Part shown: one piece after another, positions 12,901-24,900 of the stretch | Numbering within the stretch: position 1 is the first letter of the stretch | How the letters are laid out: each line of letters opens with the position of its first letter | Source of the DNA: Rostratula benghalensis | Lineage: Eukaryota; Chordata; Aves; Charadriiformes; Rostratulidae | Direction: 5' to 3' | Assembly: GCA_013399305.1 (NCBI GenBank) | Contig: VXAI01000302.1 | Coordinates: 535,171-599,170, forward strand | Length of the DNA stretch: 64,000 nucleotides | The notes under the pieces: model-generated | Database searches by the model: none | Told to the model about the DNA's origin: nothing | What the model saw: the letters and a program-made list of their open reading frames with translations, nothing else | Program-made: the position numbers and the translations under genes

Positions 12901-15900
12901 TGTAAAATGATATCAGGAGACCTTAGTGGATGATGAACATTAACTAATTAAATACCTTCTATATTCAGCTTTCCTACACAGTAGTAGTGATCAGTAGTGA
13001 TCAGCTGCCAGCCGGGAGCTAGCATTGACGCCACATTTTCCTTTTACTTCATGGGTTTTATACAGCATTCACGAAAGGGAACCTGATCTCGAATGCAATT
13101 TGTTATTGTTAGGAGGACTTTTTTTCTTTTTTGCTAAAAAGAGTTGCAATGAATATAATAAATTCTGTTGCCCTTCACTTCCACTAAGAAAAATCCTGAC
13201 AGCTGACTAGCCAAGTTCTGGTTTGGAGGCAACAGCTGAAAACCCATGGTTGCTTTGGTGCTCACAATATTACATATTTAACTTCAAAATCTGGACAAAA
13301 ATCTTTGTCGTATTTATTAGTGACGCTGCAGGAAGTGGAGCAGCTTTTAGGATCATCTCATTTTAAGTTGCCACATCAGTTTTCAGCACTAACTACAGTC
13401 CGGGAAACTTGTCCTTCTGAAAGGACAGTTTTGTTCAACGTACGTCACCACGTTAACAAACATGGTGTTTCCAGGTCTTGTATGGCAGAATGGAAACTTG
13501 TATTTCACGCACAAGGATAGTGAACAAGAGTCAGGTAAATGTCTCTGAACTTTCATTTCAAAAAGAGAAACAAAAAAAGTTCTCTCACTTGAAAGTGTTC
13601 TGTAATGGAATCTAAAGGTGCGGTTGTAGTTTTTGGTGACATATTTGATGTTAACTCCCCAGAGAGCTAAACAGCACCACCCTGAGAGTAGGTGCTCTCC
13701 ACAGCAGGTTCCGCCACAGTTCTACTCTCCTTGGCCGTATCCTGGCTGTACGTATTTGAGTGCACCATCCCCCTGTGGGACGTGGCTTTTGGAGGACACT
13801 TGTGTCCATGAGAAAGGAGCACACCATGATGCTCTGGATTGTTGAGTTCGTGCTGCAGGGTGTATGATGGTGCTACTGTATGCTAGTACTTCAGTACATT
13901 GTAAATTTACACTTTGGTACAGTGTAAATAAAAAAACCAGTGATGCTCCGCATAACAAAAACAAACCCCAAAACCTGTGTGAGAAGTAGAGCGTATACTG
14001 AGGTGTGTACTGTGATGGCTACAAGATTATCAAAGCCTTCTGAGCTGTTATCTCATGTGTATTTGTGGGGGTCTCATGTTTAGGTTGCCAAGAAATATCT
14101 TGTTGATTATTTATTTTTTTATTTCTAGAGGTGGGTTTTAAACGTTCCCTTTGAAGTGTAATACCTGATTAAAAGCTTTTGGTAGAATCAGTGGGTTGAA
14201 ATCTCCCATCTGTGGTAACTTTCAAATAGTTACTTGAGAGAAACACAATATATTGTAAACATTTCTTATTCCTGATTAAAGCAAGCTGCAAAAGATGACA
14301 GACTCTTCACTGCGGGTAGCGCGTAGATTTAAAAACCAAAATCTATTTTGGATTAAAGTAGGGCTGCTGCTTGAAACAGGCTCTGACAGTTGGGTAAAAC
14401 ATAAAGGAGCTGTCCTGAACTTGACTATAGGTAGCTTATTGATTTTAGGAATTTTTGCTAACTGAAGGAGTGTGCACCTGGAACCACAGCATAAGATTCA
14501 CTTCATATCCTGAAGGGCAAGTGTCAGTTCTGTTGGCAGTCTTTGCGGCTGAATGGCTCAGTAATGAACAGTGTGATAATCAAGCTCTTGTCCACCATAA
14601 GACTTGGTGTTTTTTTATAACTGCCTAGAGCTGCTGCACCTCTATTGCATAAATTAGGAGTTACTAATGACCTTAAAAGTCAGTCTAAATTTCCCCATCA
14701 TGGCATAGCAGCCCTTCTCTATCCTGTATGCAGCCCTAAGCATAGAAGATCTCTGGAAAAACATTCTTATCCCAAGTACTCTAGAAGTTTGCTGTGCACT
14801 AATTATTCACAGCCTGAATTTGTATTGCAGCTTTGATAATTTAGGGATAAAAATCCTACTAAATAAAGAATTTGGAGTATTTGAGTACTAGTTTAGATCT
14901 GGGCTATCCAGAGAAAATGGAGCATGTTTACTATGTTCATCCTTCAATTCAGGACTGCATTACAATATAGATTATGTCAAACGTGGATGCTACCTATGAA
15001 GTGATATGATATTACCAACTTTAAATTGCCTCAGAACATCAAACTATGAATTAGGGTCGTTCAGATGCTGCCTTATAAGCAGCTTGGCTGCTTCACGGCA
15101 GAGCACAGCATATAACTAGAAGGGGTAAATCTGTTGCTGTAATAAAATCAGCTGCTTGAAGTCAGAGCTGCAAGGAGGGGTGGGGAGCAGAGAGGCTGGT
15201 AAACTGCATGCATCAGATCAAGACAGAAGGGGAATTTAGAGACTGAAGTATTACACTGTCTGATATGGTCCTAAACAGCTTTTCTGGGGGCCTGTTTGTC
15301 TCCCTTTCTACTTCTAATCTTTAGTGCTTACAGGCTCTTCCATCTCTGGTGGCAGTGAAGAGGAACTTGAGACAACTTTAAGGAAGTGGAATCTTCTGAA
15401 TAATCCTCAAGGAGAAATATTTAAAATAGAGGTATTTAATAAAGCTGTTGTAGAAACAAGTTCTGCTGTGCATATGATTTGTTTGTAATATTGGTTTCTC
15501 TGTAGTAGTTATGTATAGCAATATAGTAAGTAATGTAGATGAGAGTTTGGCCCTGGGTGAATATTTGTGCCTGCTGCTCTGGGCATTCTAGATTCAAAAT
15601 CAGACACCAGAGTTAAGGGCTTGAAACTCTTATGTTTCACCTAGGCCTCTTCAGGAGAATTGTTACCAGCTGTGCTCTCTCCAGTGCCACACAAAGCTAT
15701 GGAAATCAGGCAAGACTTTCGTTTCTTGTTTTTCATGTGGATTGCCCTAAGTCTTTATTATTTCATCTGTTTAACTATTAGCATCATCCTGCCTTGGCTT
15801 TGCAAGAACTTTTGGGTAGTTGTGAACACAGTGTTTGCTGTGGGCGTTTGCAATACACTGTTGTATAAGATTTGAATTACAGGAATAAATTCACATTTTA

Positions 15901-18900
15901 TATATCAGAAGATATATGTATTGAAGTACTTATAACAGCATATTTTATTCTAATTTGAAGTGGAAGCACTCCAGTATCTTCAAGTAATTTAACCTCTCCA
16001 CAAGAAGAAACTTTGGATATCACAAATAGGTAAGAATAAGTAATTTTAATTGAAAAGTAAAACATATAGCCAGATTTATTTTTTTCTAATTCTGCCTTTT
16101 TCCATTTTAAAAATATTTTTAAAAGCCCTTAATGTTGCGTGTTGTTTACAGAGAGTTATTACTGTCTACTTTTGCTTCTAAAGAGTTATCTATAGATAGA
16201 AGGCTTAAAACAGCACACTGCACCTTGTTGCCTTTCATTGTTATTCAAAGGATGTTTCTGAATTCATCTATTGCAGAAAAAATAACAAAAGAAATTAATC
16301 TTCTATTTCTGAATTATGTTATATGCAGGCATGTGATACATACAGCTGTCATACGATACAGTTGCAGCATATGCAAACATACAAACTTGTATTAACAGTT
16401 GCTTTTTTTGTCTGTCATTATTTTTAGGGCACCACAGAAAAAAAAGTCAAGTAGTTTAGAAGACTTGCAGAGTGAAGCCCTGGAAAAGGTTGGTTTATTT
16501 GTAATCACAATTTCTGGTGTTTAGTATCATGACTAAAAGGTCAAGTATAAATAATCTTTTTGTTTCACATCTAGTAACCCTAACCACCTCTAACATCGCA
16601 TGTGGGGTAAAAAGCCCTAATGATAGAAGAGTTCAGGTTCTTCTTTTATGGCATTGCCAAGCTTAGAGTAAGCAAGCTAGTTGAAACAGCCATATGCACA
16701 CACTTTCAAATTTAGCTTTTCAGGTGAAGGAACAATATTTAAGAGAAATACAATGAATAAGGTTAATAAGGGGTCATTTTGTTGAACTGCAGTATTATTT
16801 TGTTTTTAGGTATGTGTTTTGAAAATAATTTTGACTTCCAAATCACTAAAAATGTTAAGGCAGCAAATCCTGAAAGTAATTAAATAGTGGGGCTGGTGTT
16901 TCCACATAGATTCCTTTTTGAGTGTTTGTTCCCTAATTTAGATTTCTGAGATAAACCTATGCCTTTAGATAATAGTGATGCTGCCTTAGTTAAAACAGAC
17001 GGAGCACTGTTGCTCATTTAAAGACTTAATTCCATTCCAGAATGAAAGACTTTCCAATTTACAAAGGCTCATTACGTTATGGTCCAGTGGCTTGTTTTGT
17101 CATTATGTACACTGAAATTTTTCTGCACTTGTAATTATGCTTTGTGAGACTGTTATTGGCACTTTCTATACTCAAATTTGGCTTAATACTAGATTATGCG
17201 CATCCAGTATTATGATTTAAAACAGATACTAGGAATATGATTGTTCTAGTTCTTCAAATTTTCTTAAGTCACTGTCTCTGAAGATGACAGTGACTAAATA
17301 GAATGTTTGAAATTTTATGTTGCTTTCATTTGTTGTTTCAATTCAGAACTAACATTTAATTCCATGTGGAATTTATGAAGGTCTGTTTTCTTTTCATAAC
17401 TTTAATTTTCCTGTCTTAAATTCATAAACTTAATTTGTCTCTGCGATATGATATGGTATAATATGATATGATATGGCTGCACCTGCACACTTAGGCTGTA
17501 AATCTGCTCTATGTGTTAGATCGGCGTCCACAGAGGAACAAAAAACTACCCAGGATATGAGGGAACTGTAGCAAGCCAGACCCTGTCAGCAAGGCATTTA
17601 AATTGTATGCCCTAATTTAGGCATGAGGTTTTGTATGAAATACATAGAGCTCCCTATGCATATAAGTGAGTGGCTAAATATGAATTAGTTACCACAAAAA
17701 CTAAGGCCAAGAAAATTTGTTTTGCTGGCTCAGCACAGCAAGACTTTGTTGCTTGTGTTAAGTCCAAGAGAACCTGTGCTAGCAGCACTGTTTACTGGAG
17801 CTGTTCTACTTTGCACAAAACTCAAATTCCAATTACGTCCAGCAATAATAATAGTAAAATAAAACACACCAGTGTCTGTGCCCTGGCCGTGCTGGTATTT
17901 TTATCACTTCATTTCTATCACGGCTCTTCATGGTTTCAGCTTGGATACACAGTATTTTGTCTGTTCTTTCTTCAAGTCAGTGATTTTCATATTGTTTAAC
18001 TGTTAAACAGCTGTTGTATTCCCAGCTTAAAGTACGTCTAAAGGGACCTTCTCAGAAGCCTGAAAATAGAAAAATTCCTTTGATCACAACAGAACATAAA
18101 CAGGCCCTGAATTTTGGAGAGTGGATTGAACAAACACATGTAGTATTAACTATTTCATTGAAAAGAAACAAAGAGATAACAGACCTTGTAATATATTGTC
18201 CATGCATTAAGTAGCACCGCTATAGTCATAAGACTGTGATTGATGTTCTGTGTACGTATGTTCATACTAACATTTGTCTGTTGATTTTTTCCATAAAACT
18301 TTGAAATTACCCTCCCTGCAACTCCATAGTATGTAGACGGAAAACCAGTACAACCTGTTGTAGAACAAGAGGTATATTAACTGCAAACTCTCTTAATGTT
18401 TATCTGTTGTGGTGTGCTGTGATACTATGGCTGTGTTTTCATTTTGTAGTAATTTTCTTTTTTAAATGTGTGCATAGTTCAAGTACTGAATAACTATGGG
18501 AACAGGGGTAAGGATTTGAGAGGGGTTTTTTAATACGTAAAAGCTCTTATGTGAGGTTAGAAGCTGAAGTCAGTCCATTTCAGAAAATACAGTGCTAATG
18601 TAATAAGCAATTTCTCTACTCATATAATTTTTGGGACAAGTCGGGATGTACTTCTGCACTTGCCAAAACAGGAGCCCAGGGGTTAAGGAACTGAGGAGCC
18701 TGGACTGCACTTAAAGTATCACAAAGGTCTCTCTCCTTGAAATAAGAATAGGTAAACCAGTGGCCATCTCATTAAATATTTCATTATCATCCTATCACAG
18801 ACAATATTTTAAACGTTTTAAAACAATTTTCTTAGAATGGGGTTGCTAAATGGGAGCATGCTATATGTTTCTGTATGTTAAATATGTTTTGTGTGTTTTT

Positions 18901-21900
18901 AGTACAACATTTTCTTGTTGTATCAGACCTCCTTTCTGATAGTGAAACATTCACCAATGTGAGCTTATTCCAGAACACACATTGCATGTTGCAGGTTCAT
19001 GGCTTCCCTGGAAAAGCCCCTTTATCCCTATAGTTTTGACAGTTGGGGATACACAATTTTGTCGACAGTAATTGCTCCTTCATCTTCTCATTTGGATTCA
19101 GTATTGAAGAAGTCTCAACATGCTGTTTCCAAAATTGTAGAGAAGTACCTCTGTGAAACACATACTTTTGCTGGAAAAGCATCTTCTTAGGCTCAAAACT
19201 GCGAGTTCTAATCTACCCTTTTACCAAAAGTAAGATTCCCGATCCGATTAGTGGATCACTGAAATATTGAATGCAGGGAAATTTAGGAGAGATTCTCTTT
19301 TTAGCAAAGCTTACATAGCAGTTCCCTTTCAATACAATATCCTGAGACTGCAAGGACGGCTCTTGTGAGCTCTGTTGCTGGAGGAAGGTCCTTCCAGCTT
19401 AAGTCACTGACAGGAGTGACGCTGTGTACGTGCACCATTGCTGCGGGCAAGCATATGTTAGACACTTACTTTAGCCTGACGTGGACAAAAATTGTAGAGT
19501 CAGCAGCCATTCAGACCAGCCCTAAAATACAGCTCACTCTGTGCTTTTTTTCCCCAGCTTATATCAGAAGTGTACCTTGTGCTTAGGTTCTGTAATAGAA
19601 TTGGCAACTATGTACGTAGCTTTTCTTATTGTTTAAACTTTGCATTTATAACATTATCTATACAGGAGGTCTTCATTCTTACAGAAGTTAAGTTCCTGTA
19701 CCCTAACTCTGTTGTTGATTCTTTTACTGTTGTTAATAGTGGTGGGCAAATATATTTGACAAAATTTGAGTTACGCAAATACTTTTGGCTTAAATTCCAG
19801 TGAGATAAAATTGTGAGGCAGAAACATAGACATTCTGGTGAAAAATAGGGGAAAAAATTGACAGAGTAAAGAATGGACTGAGAAGTAACTACATGCATTT
19901 CTGGCACTATCAAAGTTGACCTTGGAAGGGCCAAATTATTATAGAGTGCCAATGTCCTAGAGAAAGGGAGACAGCTAGAAAAATTGTTATGACAAAATCA
20001 GCTAATATTCAACATATATTTTAATGTAATACAGAGTCTGGCTGAAGTGGAAGGGTCTGATAAGGGAAGAGAAGGCTGTGTCTTAGCTAGAAAATTTTAT
20101 CAGCTGACTATTGGATTTAAACTGAATTCTGTGTAAGAAGGAACGTGGAGGGGTGGTGTCATTGTGAACTATGAACTTCAAATACTTTTTCTCAACTTTC
20201 TCAACTTTGAAAATATTACATACTGCTTTGCAAATGCTATGAGTGGTTTCATTATTTAATTTATTTTCTTTTTCCCTCTTGAAAAAAAAAAATCCAACAA
20301 CAACAAAACAACAAACAGAGTAAGCCACTCGTGAAAAGCAGCAAGTATCAAACCTTGCCAGGAAAGCTGCCTCGACCCTTACAGAATGGAGAGCAGGGAA
20401 CACACAATCCAGGGGATGGGTGTGGAATGAATGACAATGAGGACAACAGTATCCTGGGCCTAAGTATGTATCCGTGTCTCTGAGAGGGTTATATAGAAAG
20501 GAAAAAGGCAAACTGCTTGAGGGATTGGGATATAATGTGATATATAGTCTGCTGTGTGAGCATAATGGACTGTGATGTTCACGTGATAGTTAGCAAAAGT
20601 TCTGCTTCTTTTTTCAACAATGTGCCAAAAATATTCCACATTGGAATATTCTCCATACTCTCCTCACTGGACAGTAAAGGATGGTTTTAAGAGTGTTCTT
20701 TTCTGTTGCACTCAATGATATAATTATAGTATATCATTGACAGAATAAGTAATGAGGATACATTGTTTTGAAGATTGTGGGGAGAGCATTCTGAAAGTCA
20801 ACAAATCTGTAGCTAAAAAACTGGAAATTTCAGAGGTGCAGGTATACTGACAATATGAATAAGCAGTCGTGCTTCCAGTGCTCCCCTGAGCTTGCTGATC
20901 TGGTTTCTTAAAAAACAAGTAAGCAAACAAAAATGCATAGCCAAGTTACATCACTGATACTTTTTTAAAATGTACACTAAATTGGCATATTCAAACCAAC
21001 CAACCCATCCTTCATCATCCCACTACATTTCAGTGTGGTGAAAGCTTACGGTCTAACTAGCACTAACATGCGCATTTCAGGCAAAAATCCTAGTATTAGG
21101 AAGGTTGGTTGCTGTAGCCTGGGGGGATCCACAATTTGCCGAGGACTGAAGAGCTTGGAAGCTCAGGCATAAAAGTATCCATTCGATTTTGAAGTGTTCT
21201 TAAATTTTTTTTAAGGCTTCCCTGGTCCCAAAAGCTGGTTCAATGGGTTATTCAGGTTTTTTTAAGAGTTTTTGTGGGATTGCAACATTCTAGGCAACAC
21301 ATGAGCCATTCTATTATGTCTTTAACTTCAGGATTATTCAAGGATGGGTGATCTTGTAAAGGAAAATGTTTTTTTTCTAAAACCAATGACTCCTTAAATA
21401 CACTGAACTAACAGACTTTTTAAATGCAAATTAGTTTCTTGCATGTGCAGTAAACTCATTACACCTCCAATGCTGCATTTCAGAGTAATGTGTTGTAATC
21501 TTGGACATTGCTTCATTTCAGATATTCTGCAGGCCTCAGGGAGCCCTGTAGTGTATGTTTAATGTGTTAAAGTTGTCTAAGAACACTTTGGAAAAAACCA
21601 ACAAAGAGCTAAATGATCCATCCCGATCTTTTTAAGATGACCCATACAGAATTCTTGGGTCTTGACCTCCATGTCAACCATAACTGCTTCTTTTCTTTTT
21701 GTTTCTGCTTTTAATGCTTAGCTTACTACTTTGCTCTTCTGTAACTTTATTTTGCTGGTGTTTTACATCTTCTTTGCTTCTTCATCTGGCTTTCTGCTTC
21801 TTGGGATGACTGAAGATCGCATCAGGAGTGTCAGTGCACCAGTGCTAGGTACTGTATCCAAACCAGATGCAACTTTAACATGATTTTTGCTGCTTAATTT

Positions 21901-24900
21901 TTTCCTTTCCTTCTTCCCTCTTTTTCTCTACTCTTTTCTATGGAATACTAATGGGCCATCCACTTTGAATTCCTTAAGTGTAGTACTGAACTGAAGTAAC
22001 GGGTTTTGCTGTATGGCATTTGGATGGGATTTTTTAAAGATGCTTATGCCTTGTTTCCTTCTGTTTTCACTGAAGTCAACAGAAAAATCCCTGCTTATTT
22101 TGGTGGAGGAGTTCTGATATTAAGAGTAGGCCAGGCAAGAGTCTGAAGAGTCTGCTTCGGTCTGAGGACCTTGAATTAATTCAAATAATACATTTAAATA
22201 CAAATTAGTGAAATGACAATACTATTTTACCCAATGTTTTATTATTTTCTTTTTTGTGTCAAATGTTCAGCTACTATTTTTTTCACCTTCTGAGCATGGG
22301 GGTTTTTTACACAAGAACAACTCTGTAGCTGCCTTTACTTTTTTTTTTATTATGTTCTGCATCTAAACATTAGTCTCCAATATAACAACTGCATTAATAA
22401 TTGGTATAAAAGGTGACTATATTACTGTTCTTAACCCAGGAGAAACCGAGAATGTGGATGGTGCGGTAGTCTCAGATGACCTTTCACCTCTTTCTTCGGG
22501 AACGGATTCAGGTCCACAATCTCCATTGTCTGCAGAAAACAGAAAGAGTCCAAAAGGGATCAAGAAAATCTGGGGAAGGTAAGATAATTTTATTTTAGTT
22601 CCCATTCAGAGTATTTTGTCTGAGAATAAATTCAGTTCTCAGGAAAAGCTAAAATATCTGCAGCAAGAAATGTGAAATACAGGAAAAGGAGAGAAAGCAG
22701 CACTGGGATTGTACAGGTGTTTCTCTATGTACACATGGGTGTAGGAAAATGGATAGTAGTCTTCATAGCATCATGCTGTTGGAGAAGTAAGACACTGTGC
22801 TGTCATCTCACAATGCTGGTGATTTAGAATGCCAACAGTTTCATTAGCTATGAAAAAATAAATGATAGTAAGTTGTTCATCACAGAAGGCATCAGGTACA
22901 AACTGAGTGAAAACAGAAGAAAGAAAAGCAGGGGGACTGAGTTTTACTGCGTCCACTTTATCTGCTTCAGGACAGCAGACATTTATGAGTCTGGCTTCCA
23001 GCGTGGATTATTCATTGGGGTGCAGGGTTATGGCTGCCCTGCAGAGCTGCCTTCTCCCCACCCCCCACCACGTGTTGGGTCTAGCCAGTGTTTGCCCAGA
23101 ACTTCTCCAGCTATCACTTAAGTAGATATTTATGGTTTACAGGAAGATGAATACAGTTTCTACTTGTCGCTATAGTTTCCATATGAAACAAATGTTCTCT
23201 GTCACAGACTAATAGTACTATCTTGACACTCTTGTTTTGAAAGAATAAGAAGAACTCAGTCAGGTAACTTCCCTGCAGACGATCTGGGTTTGGCAGAGTT
23301 TCGGAGAGGTGGTCTCCGTGCAACAGCTGGACCTCGGTTGGCCAGATCAAAGGAGACTAAAGGCCAGAAAAGGTAATGGCTCCTTCTTTACCTTGCACAG
23401 CATACTATGTGGTAATGTTAACTGTGCTGAACAGCCTACCCTCCTCTTGGGAAATAATGTTCTTCCCAACATACTTCATTACACATGGAATTCCACAACC
23501 ACTGGAATGAAATTATCTGGTAGAAAATGTATCCTGAGTAGCTCCCTTGGCTATGCTCCATCAGCTGCAGCACTAGCTGATTGCTGGAGTGTCAAAACTT
23601 TCAGCTGATAAAGAAGAAGAAAACTTGTATCTCCTGTGGAACTATCTGCAAAGTGATGAGGATTCAGAAATTCCCTTTTTCTTCAGCTAGAAAATTGGAA
23701 GTTCTTATTCACCCTCTATCCCCACAAACTGTTCACAAGTTGTGGCTGGGACCCCAGATTAACAGGACATTAGTACCACGGCATATACATGGTTGTTGGC
23801 TTTTATTATTGCACAGAACAAAGCACGCACATACGCCTATGGCACACGATGAGCTTTCTGATAACAACCATAAATCTTTCCTTAAAGGTTTTTCAAACGT
23901 TTCTTGTATTTTTCAGTGACTACAATGCTCCGTTTGCTCAGTGGAGCACTGAAAGAGTTTGTAACTGGCTTGAGGACTTTGGTCTTGGCCAGTACGTCAT
24001 TTTTGCACGGCAGTGGGTGACTTCAGGCCATACGCTGTTAACTGCGACACCTCAGGACATGGAAAAGGTAGTAATGCATGACTTTCTCTCAAGCAGCCTT
24101 CCATGTTGATTCTGCACAACCAGGCCCCTTCAAACAATTAGCAGTTCTACTTTTCTCAAATAGGTAGCACCCGTTTTTGTAGATACCTCATGAGATGAAA
24201 AGAGCCAGAGCCAAGGCAAACTCTTTGTTAATGGTTATTGTTCCAGGAAATGGGAATAAAGCATCCACTGCACAGGAAGAAATTAGTTTTGGCCATTAAA
24301 TCAATAAATGCCAAACAAGATGAGAAGTCTGCACAACTTGATCACATCTGGGTGACACGTAAGTGTTTGAACTACCATGGAATTGTTTGGAAAGGAATTT
24401 CACACACACACCCGCTATGGATGGGCTGCCTGATAAGTTTGTTTAAGCATCTTTAAAACATCTTTTAAAGAGCACTACATGGCAATATAGTAAAATTTTC
24501 CATAGAACAAGGATTTTCATATTGTTCTTGACATTCAAAATACACAGCTATACAATATGATCTTCTAAGGGGAACTCTGTCATTCAGATTGCAGGGAAGT
24601 AAAGGAGGAGGCTCAGTCTAGCAAGAGCTATGTTATGCTGCAGAAGGCACATGCTCAGTCACACACTGTGTGTAAAATAGCCCAGAAGCATGGTGGGCAG
24701 AGCTGGTAGGAATTGCTTTTAGGTTTCTGGCAAGAAGTTGTCCTTTGGAAAGGTGAATTGGTAGAATGACCAACTGAATGCCTCTGCAGAGGCCAACCCA
24801 GATAAAAAGGGGAGAAGGGGCTTCATTCTCACTGATTGGGATTTGGGTACACCACTGTTCTTCTGTCTGCAGGATGGCTGGATGATATTGGGTTACCCCA

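Noticed and set aside
13880..13935. Palindromic GTAAATTTAC with nearby repeats of it
   Set aside because: Short AT-rich palindromes are expected by chance; no extended structure was found.
17670..17999. 109-codon plus-strand open frame
   Set aside because: Intronic in PPFIBP2, no recognisable domain, no supporting splice or promoter signals.
20083..20511. 142-codon minus-strand open frame
   Set aside because: It is the antisense shadow of the PPFIBP2 exon at 20319-20463 and shows no family resemblance.
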